The notes beneath the pieces were generated by a model that saw only the letters and a list, made by a program, of their open reading frames with translations, ran no database searches and was not told where the DNA came from. Position numbers and translations under genes: made by a program. A DNA stretch of 64,000 nt from Streptomyces viridiviolaceus (GTDB lineage: Bacteria > Actinomycetota > Actinomycetes > Streptomycetales > Streptomycetaceae): positions 15,158-79,157 of the forward strand of contig NZ_BMWA01000035.1 in the NCBI RefSeq assembly GCF_014650995.1, in the 5' to 3' direction. Shown here one piece after another: positions 25,299 to 37,051 of this stretch (positions within the stretch are counted from its first letter, which is position 1; every line of letters begins with the position of its first letter).

Positions 25299-28200
25299 AT
25301 GGAGACAGCGTTCTGGAGCCGGCGACGCCTGCTCGGCACCCTCGCCGCCGTCACGGCCGTCGCCGCCACGCCCGGTGTACTGGTCCCGCCGGCCCGCGCC
25401 GGGGCGGCGACGACGACGGCGACGGACGAACCGCCCAAACCGTTCGAACTGCCCGACACCGAGCGGGCGAAGGTCGTCAGGGCGTGGCTGACGGGCGGCA
25501 AGGCGACCAAGGCCGCCGCGGCGGACGCGCTTTCCGGCACGGACGCGGACATACAGACATTCCTTGCCACGACACTCCCGAAGGTGACGGCGGAGGACAA
25601 CCGCGTCGCCGTCGCCGCCTATCTCGCCAGATCCGGCGTGGGGCTGCGTCGTGAGGCGTCCGCGGCCCTGAGCGGGGGCGACGGCGCGGTGGCCGCTTTC
25701 CTCGACGGCGGCTTCAGACCCGCCCTGCTGGAAGACCTGCAGGTGGCCACGGCCACGGTCTCGGCCACCGGCGGCAAGGGGGTCAAGCGCGAGGCGTCCG
25801 CGGCCCTGGACGCCGGCACCGAACAGGCCCTCGCGGACTTCCTGTCCGAGGGCCGGTTCACCGCCCGCGAGGAGGACATGCGGGTGGAGGCCGCCACCAT
25901 GCTGATGTCCGGTGGCCCAGAGGTGCAGAAGTACGCGGACCGCGCCCTCAGCGGCAGCCGTCAGGACGTGGAGTGGTTCCTGGACACCGGGCAGCACATC
26001 GCGCGCGCCCGCGACCAGGAGGCCGCGAAGATCGAGGAACTCGTCGCCGTCGTGGAGCGTGAGGGCAAGCGCGCCCAGGCAGAGACCGACCTCGCCGTCG
26101 AGGCCTCCGAGCGGGCCAAGGTCGCCGCCGAGAAGGCGAAGGAGGCGGCCGAGAAGGCCGCGGCGGAGGCCGCGGCGGCCGGAAACGACGTGGCGAAGTC
26201 CGGTGCCGCGGCCCGCAAGGCCGCGAGCGCCGCTCAGGGCGCCGCGAAAGCCGCCCGTACCGCCATCAGCGCCTCCCACACGGCAGTTGCGGCCTCACGC
26301 CGCGCCTCGTTCGCCGCTACCGCCGCCTCGCAGGCCGCCGCCACCGCGGGCAACGCCGCGGCTCGCGCGTACAACGCGGCGATCGCCGCCTCCAAGGACG
26401 CCTCCAAGGCCGAGGCGGCGAAGAACGCCGCCGTCGCGGCGCGCAACGGCGCCGCGCGCGCCCGTACCGCCGCCAAGGCCGCCGACTACGCGGCCACCGC
26501 CGCCTCGCAGGCGGCCGGTGCCGGTTCCGCCGCCGCGTCCGCCGCCCGCAACGCGGCCGCCGCCGCCAACGCCTCGGCACAGGCGGCCACCGCGGCGGGC
26601 GCCGCCCAGTCCGAGGCCGCGGAGGCCCAGCGCCAGGCCGCGATCGCGAACAGCGCCGCGAACCGCGCCACCAACGCCGCCTCCACCGCACAGGCCCTGG
26701 CCAACCAGGCCGCGACCGCCGCGCGCGCCGCACGCGATGCCGCCAACTCCGCGGCAGCACACGCCGACAAGGCCGCCGACGCGGCCGAGGAAGCGGTCAA
26801 GTACGCAGGGCAGGCCATCGACTACGCCAACAAGTCCACCGCGCACGCGGCCGAGGCGATCAAGGCCGCCGAGACCGCCGCCAAGGCCGTCACGGACGCC
26901 CAGGCAGTGGAACAGGCGGCCCGGGAAGCGGAGTTGGCGCGCCTGGAGGAGGACAAGCTGGACGGCCTGGCGGAGGCCAGGCTGCTCGCCGAGCAGGAAG
27001 CGGAGGAGCGAGCCGCGCTGGCGAACCTGCGCACACAGGACCAGCAGACCACACAGGCCCTCAAGGACCAGGTCGCGAGCGCCGAGAAGGCGCTCGCGGA
27101 CGGTGACCTCGCGCTGGCCGCCACGCTGGGTCGCAAGGCGGCCATGGGCATGGCGGCCTCGAAGGGCGCCTGGGCGCGGGAGGCCGCCCAGTTCGCGCTG
27201 GCCGGTACGGATGCCGACGTCCACGCGTGGCTCGACGCCGACCGGGCCCTCGCCGAGGACCAGGACGACCGGGAGACGGCCCTGCACATCGCGGAGGTGG
27301 GCTCCGCCAACGTCGGAAACGCCGTCCACACGGCGCTGACGAGCGAGACCGCCGGCGCCGTGAAGAACTTCCTGACCAACGGGCTGATCGAGGCCGTGGC
27401 CGAGGACAACCGCGTCAGCATCGCCAACATCCTCTCCACCAATCCCGGGACGGCCGTCACGGCCGCGGCCAACGCCGCACTGGACGCGAACACACCGGAG
27501 GCACTACGGGACTTCTTCGACCGCACCTACCCCGACGCGGTACGGGACGACGACGGCCTCGCCACTGCGGCGCTGCTCAACTCCGGCGGCATCTACACCA
27601 AGGCGTACGCGGAGGTCGCCCTGGAGGGCCCGACGTGGATGCGCCGGAACTTCATCGCCCTCGTCCAGCACAAGGCGGCTCGGCTCGATCACGACTCGGC
27701 CACGCACATCGCCGCGATCCGCGGTGCCATCGCCGCGGCCGCGAAGATCGCCTACAAGGCGCAGGAGGACGCGCAACTCGCGTCGAAGGCGGCCGCGGAG
27801 GCGCGCAACGCGGCGGACGAGGCCAAGGAGTGGGCGGACAAGGCCCTCGCCTCGGCGAAGCAGGCGGACACGTACGCGGCGCAGGCCAGGCAGAACGCCG
27901 ACGACGCGGATCAGTCCGCCCAGGCCGCCCAGGCGTCCGCGGACCGGGCGAAGTCCGCGGCGGAGACGGCCCGCAAGGCGGGCCGTGCGGCCAACTACTC
28001 GGCGAACCGGGCCATCGACTCGGCCCGCAGCGCCGCACGCTCCTCCTACAGCGCCCAGGCCTCGGCGAACAGCGCGCGCCAGTCCGCGATCGCCGCGGGC
28101 CAGGACGCTAGGACGGCAGCGGCGGCGGCCACCGACGCCCGCCGTATCGTCACGGAGAAGCGCAGGGCGGAGGCGGCGGAGGCCGCGCGCCAGGCCGCCG

Positions 28201-28685
28201 AGGCGGCGCAGCGGGCCAAGGACGAGGGGAGGAACCCCGCCGACAGCCCGAACCACGACAAGACCAACTCGGGCGGCAGCGAGGGCGACAAGGACGAGTG
28301 GTGGAACGACGCCCAGTTCTACGCCGATGCATTCAACTGGATCAGCATCGGCTCCGGATTCCTCGCCGCGGGCCTCGCCCTCGCCGCGCCGTGGACCGGC
28401 CCGTTCGCACCGTTCGTCGCCGGCGCGGCGGGGGTCCTCGGCTGGGTCTCCCTGGCATCGGCCGGACTCAGCACGCTCTTCACGGGCATCGAACACGGCT
28501 TCGGCAGCTCCGAGTTCGCAAGCTCCCTCGCCGGAACCAGCCTGGGGCTGATCACCTTCGGCCAGTCCAAGTGGATCGGGGCCGCGCTGGAGGACGTGGC
28601 GTCGCCCGTCGTCGGGCGGGTCACGCAGTTCGGCCACGACATCATCTCGCCCATCACCAGTACACTGACGTCCCTTTTCGGGTGA
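25299..28685 (+). CDS. Giant Tat-exported ALF-repeat/coiled-coil protein
   Basis: 1128 residues. A twin-arginine signal (WSRRRLLGTLAAVTAVAATP) is followed by ALF repeats (residues about 50-230: ALSGTDADIQTFL, ALSGGDGAVAAFL, ALSGSRQDVEWFL). Then come about 350 residues of Ala-rich heptad coiled coil, a second ALF block (about 610-790: ALAGTDADVHAWL, ALTSETAGAVKNFL), another coiled coil (800-970), and a C-terminal hydrophobic domain (about 1015-1128) with at least two membrane-spanning candidates. This resembles polymorphic-toxin or surface-stalk architectures in Streptomyces; no nuclease or enzyme tip is visible. GGAGG lies 11 bases before the ATG. A membrane protein follows after 24 bp. Confidence 0.85.
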   Translation: METAFWSRRRLLGTLAAVTAVAATPGVLVPPARAGAATTTATDEPPKPFELPDTERAKVVRAWLTGGKATKAAAADALSGTDADIQTFLATTLPKVTAEDNRVAVAAYLARSGVGLRREASAALSGGDGAVAAFLDGGFRPALLEDLQVATATVSATGGKGVKREASAALDAGTEQALADFLSEGRFTAREEDMRVEAATMLMSGGPEVQKYADRALSGSRQDVEWFLDTGQHIARARDQEAAKIEELVAVVEREGKRAQAETDLAVEASERAKVAAEKAKEAAEKAAAEAAAAGNDVAKSGAAARKAASAAQGAAKAARTAISASHTAVAASRRASFAATAASQAAATAGNAAARAYNAAIAASKDASKAEAAKNAAVAARNGAARARTAAKAADYAATAASQAAGAGSAAASAARNAAAAANASAQAATAAGAAQSEAAEAQRQAAIANSAANRATNAASTAQALANQAATAARAARDAANSAAAHADKAADAAEEAVKYAGQAIDYANKSTAHAAEAIKAAETAAKAVTDAQAVEQAAREAELARLEEDKLDGLAEARLLAEQEAEERAALANLRTQDQQTTQALKDQVASAEKALADGDLALAATLGRKAAMGMAASKGAWAREAAQFALAGTDADVHAWLDADRALAEDQDDRETALHIAEVGSANVGNAVHTALTSETAGAVKNFLTNGLIEAVAEDNRVSIANILSTNPGTAVTAAANAALDANTPEALRDFFDRTYPDAVRDDDGLATAALLNSGGIYTKAYAEVALEGPTWMRRNFIALVQHKAARLDHDSATHIAAIRGAIAAAAKIAYKAQEDAQLASKAAAEARNAADEAKEWADKALASAKQADTYAAQARQNADDADQSAQAAQASADRAKSAAETARKAGRAANYSANRAIDSARSAARSSYSAQASANSARQSAIAAGQDARTAAAAATDARRIVTEKRRAEAAEAARQAAEAAQRAKDEGRNPADSPNHDKTNSGGSEGDKDEWWNDAQFYADAFNWISIGSGFLAAGLALAAPWTGPFAPFVAGAAGVLGWVSLASAGLSTLFTGIEHGFGSSEFASSLAGTSLGLITFGQSKWIGAALEDVASPVVGRVTQFGHDIISPITSTLTSLFG

Positions 28686-28709
28686 CCACTGGATGACGGG
28701 CGACCGTTG

Positions 28710-29159
28710 ATGCGAGCCGCGGGGGACCAGCTCGTGAGGCTGGTCCCCTACCTGGCGCAGAAGGGCGCACCTCCCATGCTGACGTCCGTACCCATCGGAT
28801 GGCTGTGGCTGCTGGCCGCGGCGTCCACCGCCCTGTCCAGTTGCCTGCTGGGAAGCTGGATTCCCTTCCGGAAGTTCCGTATCGCCTATCCGGTGACCAT
28901 GGTCACCGGCGGCGCGCTCCTGATCGTCGTCTGCCGCTTGAACGGCTTCGGCCTGTCCGAGGCGCTCGTCATGTACTCGTGTGCCCACATCGGCCTGACG
29001 CTCGGCCTGCTCCCCCAGCGGAAGCTGTTCAGGGAGGTGCTCGAACGGTGGCGCAAGGGTGAGCCCACGGCCCACATCAAGGTCCCGCGCCGGCACCTCG
29101 CCTTCCTCGCCGTCTGCGTGGTCGGCGTCTCACTGGCCGGCTTCGCGCTGACCCGCTGA
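28710..29159 (+). CDS. Small polytopic membrane protein, partner of the ALF protein
   Basis: About 149 residues with four hydrophobic segments: WLWLLAAASTALSSCLLGSW, VTMVTGGALLIVVCRL, ALVMYSCAHIGLTLGLL and LAFLAVCVVGVSLAGFAL. A basic loop (RKLFREVLERWRKGE) lies between the last two. No family is recognised. Start ATG 28710 has a weak ribosome site; ATG 28776 would begin at the first membrane helix. It follows the ALF-repeat gene by 24 bp, so the two are probably co-transcribed; an immunity or anchoring role is possible but unproven. Confidence 0.65.
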   Translation: MRAAGDQLVRLVPYLAQKGAPPMLTSVPIGWLWLLAAASTALSSCLLGSWIPFRKFRIAYPVTMVTGGALLIVVCRLNGFGLSEALVMYSCAHIGLTLGLLPQRKLFREVLERWRKGEPTAHIKVPRRHLAFLAVCVVGVSLAGFALTR

Positions 29160-29218
29160 GCCGCGTACGGGTCCCGCCGCAGGGCGGCTCCCGGCCCGAG
29201 CTCCTCACATGCCGGACC

Positions 29219-29249
29219 GCCGGGCGGCAACTGCGGTGTGCTGCCCGGC
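29219..29249. terminator. Bidirectional terminator
   Basis: GCCGGGCGGCA with TGCTGCCCGGC, 11-bp stem with one G-T pair, between convergent genes. Confidence 0.65.
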
Positions 29250-29310
29250 AGTCGGCCGATGACGACGCTGCGGGAAGGAGTTGCTCCTGTTGTATCGGCG
29301 GCTCACGGCA

Positions 29311-30905
<1,595 letters not shown>

Positions 30906-30909
<4 letters not shown>

Positions 30910-32576
30910 CGGAAGTCCTCCTCGCGGTACTCGTCCTCGGAGCCGGCCGCGGTGGCCTCGCGCAGCTCGATGCGGCGGATCTTGCCGGAGACGGTCTTGG
31001 GCAGGTCGCCGAACTCCAGGCGGCGGATGCGCTTGTAGGGGGCGAGGACCTCGCGGGAGTGCTCGAACAGCACCTTCGCCGTGTCCGGGCCCGGCTCCCA
31101 GCCCGCCGCGAGGACGACGTACGCCTTGGGGACGGCCAGGCGCAGCTCGTCCGGCGCCGGGACGACGGCGGCCTCGGCGACCGCCTCGTGCTCCAGCAGC
31201 GCGCTCTCCAGCTCGAACGGGGAGATCTTGTAGTCGGACGCCTTGAACACGTCGTCGGCGCGGCCGACGTAGGTGAGGTAGCCGTCGGCGTCCCGTGCGC
31301 CGATGTCGCCGGTGCGGTAGTAGCCGCCGGCCATCGCCTCGGCGGTGCGGTCGGCGTCGCCGTGGTAGCCGGTCATCAGGCCGACCGGGCGGTCCGACAG
31401 GTCCAGGGCGATCTCGCCCTCGTCGGCGCCGGGCGCGCCGGTGACCGGGTCGAGGAGTTCGACGCGGTAGCCGGGGCTGGGCCGGCCCATGGAGCCGGTC
31501 TTCAGGACCTGTCCGGGGCTGTTGGAGACCTGCACGGCCGTCTCCGTCTGCCCGAAGCCGTCCCGGATGGTCACGCCCCAGGCCCGGCGGACCTGCTCGA
31601 TCACCTCGGGGTTCAGCGGCTCACCGGCGGCCACCACCTCGCGCGGCGGGGTGGCGAGCTGGGTCAGGTCGGCCTGGATGAGCATCCGCCACACCGTCGG
31701 CGGGGCGCAGAAGGTGGTCACGCCCGCACGGTCCATCTCGGCCATCAGCCGGGCGGCGTCGAACCGGGTGTAGTTGTGCAGGAAGACGGTCGCCTCCGCG
31801 TTCCACGGCGCGAACAGGTTCGACCAGGCGTGCTTGGCCCAGCCCGGCGAGGAGATGTTCAGGTGCACGTCGCCGGGCTTGAGGCCGATCCAGTACATGG
31901 TCGCCAGATGCCCGATCGGGTACGAGGCGTGGGTGTGCTCGACCAGCTTGGGGCGGGCCGTCGTGCCCGAGGTGAAGTACAGCATCAGCGGGTCGTCGGC
32001 GCCGGTCGGGCCGTCGGGGGTGAACGTGTCGGAGGCCGTGCGGGCGTCCTCGTACGGGAGCCAGCCGGCCGCCGCTGCGCCGACCGCGATCCGCGTGTAG
32101 TCGCCGGGCACGTCGGCGAACTTGCCGGTGTCCTCGGCGCGGACGACCACGTGCCGCACCCGGCCGCGGTCGACGCGGTCGCGCAGGTCGGCGGGGCCGA
32201 GCAGCGGGGTGGCGGGGATGACCACGGCGCGCAGCTTCATCGCCGCGAGCGCCGTCTCCCACAGCTCGGCCTGGTTGCCGAGCATGACCAGGATCCGGTC
32301 CTCGGCCCTCACGCCCAGTTCCCGCAGCCGGTTGGCGACCCGGTTGGAGTGGGCGGACATCTCGGCGAAGGTCACCCGGACCTCGGAGCCGTCCTCCTCC
32401 ACGATGTGCAGCGCGGTGCGCTCGTTGCCGTCGGCGATGACGTCGAACCAGTCCAGCGCCCAGTTGAAGTGCTCGGGGCGTGGCCAGGCGAATCCCTCGT
32501 AGGCCGCGGTGTAGTCCTCGCGGTGCTCCAGCAGGAAGTCCCGCGCGCTGCGGAACAGCTCCGTCGCCGTCGTCAT
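30906..32576 (-). CDS. AMP-forming acyl-CoA synthetase (acetyl/medium-chain ACS-like)
   Basis: 556-residue ANL enzyme, closer to acetyl-/medium-chain acyl-CoA synthetases than to its downstream neighbour. It has YFTSGTTARPKLVEHTH (P-loop), GFGQTETAVQVSNSPG, YRTGDIGARDADGYLTYVGR (split as YRTGDIG and DGYLTYVGR) and LPKTVSGKIRRIELRE with the catalytic lysine. ATG at 32576 has GGAGG four bases upstream. It is the first gene of a two-ligase operon diverging from a LuxR-type regulator; a palindrome between them is the likely control site. Confidence 0.92.
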
Positions 32577-32648
32577 CTGTCCTCCTTCGTGCCGGACCAT
32601 TGCCGGGCGGCTCTCTGCCATCGTGTAATCCGTGATGCAGGTCTCACT

Positions 32649-32664
32649 ACCCCCGAACGGGGGT
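32649..32664. promoter_or_regulatory. Palindrome between acyl-CoA ligase operon and LuxR regulator
   Basis: ACCCCC-GAAC-GGGGGT, perfect 6-bp arms, 35 bases upstream of the LuxR start and 72 bases from the ligase start. Probable operator for the divergent regulator. Confidence 0.6.
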
Positions 32665-32698
32665 GTGCGCTACGGAACGGCCGCGAAGGAGCGAGCAG

Positions 32699-33541
32699 GT
32701 GGCAGTGGACCCGTCCGGTGCGGCGGAGGTCCGGAGCGCGCTGATCCGGCTGCGGCGCACGACCGGGCTGCCGGTCGCCTTCGGCGGGCTGGTGGACTCC
32801 GGTCGGCGGCAGGTGCGCATCAGTGAGCTGAGCGGCACCGCCACGGCCGCGCTCAGCGCCCTCGCGGTGACCTCGGGGAACGGGCTCGGCGGCAAGGCGG
32901 TGGCGCTCACCCGGCCGTGTGCGGTGACGGACTACTCCTCCTCGCGGCAGATCAGCCACGAGTACGACGCCCCCGTCGCCGCCGAGGGCCTGCGCTCGGT
33001 GGTGGCGGTGCCGGTCGTCGTACGGCGCCGGGTGCGCGGTGTGCTGTACGGCGCCCTGCGCGCGGCCCAGCCGCTGGGGGACCGCACGCTGAGCGTGGCC
33101 GTGGAGGCGGCGCGGGACGTGGAACAGGCGCTGCTGCTGCGGGACGAGGCACGGGAGCTGCTGGCGGCGGCCCGGCCGGAGCCGGTGCGGGACCCGGGGG
33201 CGACCGCCGCGTGGGAACAGGTGCGGGAGGCGCACGCGGCGTTGCGGGCGCTGGCGCCGAGGATCGCTGATCCCGCGCTGCGGGACGAGTTGCTCCGCGC
33301 GTGCGGACTGCTGGCCGTGGGGACCGGGAGCGGGCCCGTGCCGGGGGTCCGGCTGGCTCCCCGCGAGGTGGACGTGCTGGCGTGCGTCGCCGAGGGGGCG
33401 ACGAACACGGTGGCCGCCGAGCGGCTGGGGGTGGGGGCCGAGACGGTCAAGGGGTACCTGCGGTCGGCCATGCGCAAGCTCGGGGCGCGTACCCGCGGCG
33501 AGGCCGTCGTCGCCGCGCGCCGCGCGGGGTGGCTGCCGTAA
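32699..33541 (+). CDS. GAF-domain LuxR-type transcriptional regulator
   Basis: 280 residues. Residues about 10-150 form a GAF-like sensor (LPVAFGGLVDSGRRQVRISEL, GLRSVVAVPVVVRRRVRGVLYGALR). The C-terminal 65 residues are a LuxR/FixJ HTH (LAPREVDVLACVAEGATNTVAAERLGV, ETVKGYLRSAMRKLGARTR). No receiver domain is present, so it is probably ligand-responsive. GTG at 32699 is preferred for the AAGGAG seven bases upstream. It diverges from the two acyl-CoA ligases across a short gap with a palindrome and probably controls them, perhaps sensing an acyl-CoA or acid. Confidence 0.86.
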   Translation: MAVDPSGAAEVRSALIRLRRTTGLPVAFGGLVDSGRRQVRISELSGTATAALSALAVTSGNGLGGKAVALTRPCAVTDYSSSRQISHEYDAPVAAEGLRSVVAVPVVVRRRVRGVLYGALRAAQPLGDRTLSVAVEAARDVEQALLLRDEARELLAAARPEPVRDPGATAAWEQVREAHAALRALAPRIADPALRDELLRACGLLAVGTGSGPVPGVRLAPREVDVLACVAEGATNTVAAERLGVGAETVKGYLRSAMRKLGARTRGEAVVAARRAGWLP

Positions 33542-33630
33542 CCGCTGTTGTTTCCGTCACCTCTTCGTCCGTCCGTGATTCAGGGGGGCGTTGCCTAACA
33601 TTGGCCGGGACACGACACAGGAGGGGGGCG

Positions 33631-36453
33631 GTGACCGTGCGACGGGGCTTCGGGGAACCTTCCGGCTGCCGCTCCGACCTGGTCATCGGCCGGGAGGAGT
33701 CGTTCGCGGCGGCGCGTGAGCAGCTCTCCGGAGGGGGCAGCGTGCTGCTGCACGGTCCCGCCGGGATCGGCAAGTCGACCGTCCTGCGGACGCTGGCCGG
33801 CGAATACGCCGGCACGGCACGCACCGTGTTGCGTTGCTCGGCCACGGAGTCCGAGTCCCATCTGCCCTTCCTCGCCCTCGCCGATCTCCTCGGCCTGGTC
33901 CTGGACGAGGTGTCCGGCGCGCTTCCCGACGCCCAGCGCACCGCGCTGGAGTCGGCCCTCACCGGCCGCGGCGAGTCCACGCTCCAGCGCGACGGGCTCG
34001 CGCTGCGGCTGGCCGTGCTGTCCGCGCTGCGCGCACTCGCCGCCGCCGGGCCCGTGCTCGTCGTCGCCGACGACCTGCAGTGGCTGGACCCGGCCAGCGC
34101 CGAACTCCTCGGCTTCGCCGCCCGCCGCCTGGGCGACACGCCGGTGCGGATGCTGTGCGCGGTGCGGACGGAGGGGCCGGAGACGGAGGGCGCGGAGTAC
34201 GGCCGTCATCTGCGTGCCTCCCCGCCGGACACCCGCGCGATCCGGCTGGGGCCGCTGACCCGGCCGCAGGTGTCCGCGCTGCTCGACCACCGCGGCTACA
34301 GCGGGCTGCCCCGCTCCACGGTCCGCGACATCCACCGCACCAGCGGCGGCAACCCGCTGTTCGCCCTGGAGCTGGGCCGTGCGCTGGCCGAGAGCCCCAC
34401 CGCGCCCCGGCCGGGTGAGCCGCTGCCGGTGCCGACCTCGCTGCGGGCCCTGGTGCTCAGCCGGCTGGAGATGCTGCCGGACGAGGCCCGGCGCACCCTC
34501 CTCGTCGCCAGCGCGGGTGCCCGCCCGACGCCCGCCCTGCTGCTCGCGGCCGGCCGGGAGAACGCCGAGGCCGAGACCGCCCGGGCGGCCGAACTGGGGC
34601 TGCTGGCGACGGACCCGGAAGGGCCCGCCGTACGGTTCGCGCATCCGCTGATCTCGGCCGCGCTGTACGCCGAGGCGCCGGCGCCGGAGCGGCGGGCCGC
34701 GCACGCCGCGCTGTCCAGGGCGGCGTCCGATCCGATCGAGCGGGCCCGGCACCTGGCGCTCGCCACCACGGGTACCGACCCGGAGGTGGCGGCCCGGCTG
34801 GCCGAGGCCGCCGCGCTGGCCCGGGACCGCGGAGCCCCGTCGGTGGCCGCCTCGCTCGGACTCCTCGCGGCCCGGCACACCCCGGCCGGCAGCGAACCGG
34901 GGCCGGACGAGCGCCGGCTCCAGGCCGCCGAGGACGCGATCACCGCTGGCGAGGTGGACCTCGCCCGGGACATCGCCCGCGAGGTGCTGACCCGGGCCAC
35001 CGCGCCCGGCGAGCGGGTGCGGGCCTGGATGGTGGTGATCGAGGCGGCCGGACAGGCCATCGGCGAGGTCGACGCCGTCTTCCCGCAGGCGCTGGCCGAC
35101 GCGGGCGACGACCCGCGACTGCTCGCGCTGGTCCACTACCAGCTCGCCTGGCGCGGCCTGGTGGTGCAGGGCGACTTCGCGCAGGGCCGGGAGGAGGCCG
35201 CGCACGCGGCGGACCTCGCGGCGCGGGCCGGGGACCGGCGCACCGAGCTCCTCGCGCTCGCCTTCCAGGCACAGGCCGAGACGCTGATGGGCCATCCCGA
35301 CGCCCCTGCGACCATTCAGCGGGCGATGAGGGAGCCGCAGGATCCGCGGGTGGCCTGCCATCACAACGGGGCCGGTTCGGCACGGTTCCGCTGGCTGATC
35401 ATGAGCGACCGGCTGGCCGAGGCCCGCAGCACCGTGTCCGCGCTGCTGCGGGAGGTGCGGCGGCGGGGGATGGCCGAGAGCGAGGTCCACTACCTGCGCT
35501 TCCTCGCCGAGACCGAACTGCACTCCGGGCACTGCGGCCGGGCCCTGGAGCTGGCCCGGGAGAGTCTGACCCTGGCCCGGGACGCCGGCATAGGGGAGGG
35601 CGCGGGTGCGATGCAGGCCGCGCTCGCCGAGGCCGCCGGCGGTGACGTGGAGCGGGCGCTCGCCCTGGCGCGGGAGGCGGTACGGCGGGCCGAGGAGGAC
35701 GGCGACGCCGTCTACCTGTCACGGGCCCTGGCCGCGCTCGGCCACGCCCACCTGGTGGCGGGCGACGCCTCGGCGGCCGTACGGGCGCTGCGCCGGGTGC
35801 GGGAGCTGGAGGCCGGCGCGGGCATCACCGACCCGGCGCGCGGCCGGTGGCAGGGCGACCTCGCCGAGGCCCTGGTGCGGATCGGGGAGCCGGCCGAGGC
35901 GCAGGACGTCATCGACGTCACGCGTGCGCACGCGCTGCGGCTTGGCCGGGAGAGCGTGCTGGCGGTGCTGGACCGGGCCGAGGCCCGGGTGCGGGCGGCG
36001 CGGGGCGAACACCGGGCCGCCGTCGCCCGGTTGACGTCGGTGCGGGACCGGCTGGCCGGGCTGGGGTACGGCCTGGAGGAGGCGCGGGCCGCCTTCGCGC
36101 TGGCGGAGCTGCGCGCGGACCGGCCGGGGCCGACGTCGTACGACGAGGCGGCGCGGCTGTTCCGGCGCTGCCGGGCGCTGCCCTGGCTGCGGCAGGTGGA
36201 CGCGGCCCTCGCCGCGGAGTCCGCCGAACCGGCCCCGGCGCCCGCCGCCGCGCCGGACGGGCTGGCGGGGCTCGCCGCGATGGAGCGTCAGGTCGCCGCA
36301 CTGGTCATGGAGGGCGCGACCAACCGTGAGATCGCCGCGCGCCTGTTCGTCAGCGTCAAGACGGTCGAGGCGACCCTGACCCGGGTCTACCGCAAGCTGG
36401 GGATCCGCTCCCGCGTGGACATCGTCCGCCTGGCGGCGGGGCGGGGGCCCTAG
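33631..36453 (+). CDS. Large LAL-family LuxR regulator (ATPase)
   Basis: 940 residues. An N-terminal AAA/STAND ATPase has Walker A HGPAGIGKST (residues 41-50) and Walker B VLVVADDLQWLD (about 144-155). A long helical TPR-like middle (400-860) follows, then a C-terminal LuxR HTH (MERQVAALVMEGATNREIAARL, VKTVEATLTRVYRKLGIRSR). LAL proteins are often pathway activators of polyketide clusters. GTG at 33631 follows CAGGAGGGGGGCG. It is 90 bp after the GAF-LuxR gene and 2.2 kb before the TAGGGG-bearing thioesterase promoter, so it is the best local candidate activator, though it could instead belong to the acyl-CoA ligase group. Confidence 0.88.
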   Translation: MTVRRGFGEPSGCRSDLVIGREESFAAAREQLSGGGSVLLHGPAGIGKSTVLRTLAGEYAGTARTVLRCSATESESHLPFLALADLLGLVLDEVSGALPDAQRTALESALTGRGESTLQRDGLALRLAVLSALRALAAAGPVLVVADDLQWLDPASAELLGFAARRLGDTPVRMLCAVRTEGPETEGAEYGRHLRASPPDTRAIRLGPLTRPQVSALLDHRGYSGLPRSTVRDIHRTSGGNPLFALELGRALAESPTAPRPGEPLPVPTSLRALVLSRLEMLPDEARRTLLVASAGARPTPALLLAAGRENAEAETARAAELGLLATDPEGPAVRFAHPLISAALYAEAPAPERRAAHAALSRAASDPIERARHLALATTGTDPEVAARLAEAAALARDRGAPSVAASLGLLAARHTPAGSEPGPDERRLQAAEDAITAGEVDLARDIAREVLTRATAPGERVRAWMVVIEAAGQAIGEVDAVFPQALADAGDDPRLLALVHYQLAWRGLVVQGDFAQGREEAAHAADLAARAGDRRTELLALAFQAQAETLMGHPDAPATIQRAMREPQDPRVACHHNGAGSARFRWLIMSDRLAEARSTVSALLREVRRRGMAESEVHYLRFLAETELHSGHCGRALELARESLTLARDAGIGEGAGAMQAALAEAAGGDVERALALAREAVRRAEEDGDAVYLSRALAALGHAHLVAGDASAAVRALRRVRELEAGAGITDPARGRWQGDLAEALVRIGEPAEAQDVIDVTRAHALRLGRESVLAVLDRAEARVRAARGEHRAAVARLTSVRDRLAGLGYGLEEARAAFALAELRADRPGPTSYDEAARLFRRCRALPWLRQVDAALAAESAEPAPAPAAAPDGLAGLAAMERQVAALVMEGATNREIAARLFVSVKTVEATLTRVYRKLGIRSRVDIVRLAAGRGP

Positions 36454-36474
36454 CGGGAAGTCGTGCCGCCCGCC

Positions 36475-36560
36475 CGGAGCCGGGACCCGCAGCATCGGGT
36501 GAGTGCTCCAGGCCCCGCCCGGCCCCGTGCGGCGATGGGACTACCGCACGCGCAAGGGGA
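36475..36560 (+). repeat. Direct repeat, copy A
   Basis: 86 bases beginning CGGAGCCGGGACCCGCAGCA and ending GCGCAAGGGGA. It recurs 153 bases later with a few substitutions and one inserted base. Confidence 0.85.
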
Positions 36561-36627
36561 CAAGAGGAACAAGGCGTGCCGCGGCGGGGCAGGGCACTGG
36601 AGGCGCCCGGAAAAGCATGCTGTCCCC

Positions 36628-36714
36628 CGGAGCCAGGACCCGCAGCATCGGGTGAGTGCTCCAGGCCACGCCAGGCCCCAATGCGGCGATGGGACTACCG
36701 CACGCGCAAGGGGA
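36628..36714 (+). repeat. Direct repeat, copy B
   Basis: 87 bases, about 93% identical to copy A. The shared core includes CATCGGGTGAGTGCTCCAGG and GGGACTACCGCACGCGCAAG. Confidence 0.85.
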
Positions 36715-37023
36715 GCGGAGCGTGGGGTGGCGTGGCGGGCAGCGCGGCTGTGTGGGGCTCCTGGCCAGGGTGGCGGGCCCCCCGAAGGGGACCGCTGCCC
36801 GGCCGGTGGGCGCCCGTCGGGGCCGACGGGCTCCTCGGCCCCGGTGACCTCCGCGTTCGCCCGGCCCGCCGCCGCGCCGGCGACTGCGGTGCCGGAACGG
36901 CCCGTCGTCGCCGGCGGCGAGCGGGGACCGAGGGTTTTCCCTGTCCGGCTCCCCTAGGGCGTTCCCTCATTGGGAGGGGTGTCTTCCGGGTCCTAGCGTG
37001 AGGGCGTGCCGCTCGCCCGGGCA

Positions 37024-37051
37024 CACGGGGGTCTGTCCCGAGACCCCCGTG
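37024..37051 (+). other. Hairpin in the leader of the 37098 frame
   Basis: CACGGGGGTCT, loop GTCCCG, AGACCCCCGTG; a perfect 11-bp stem about 46 bases upstream of the ATG. It may act as a terminator or attenuator. Confidence 0.65.
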
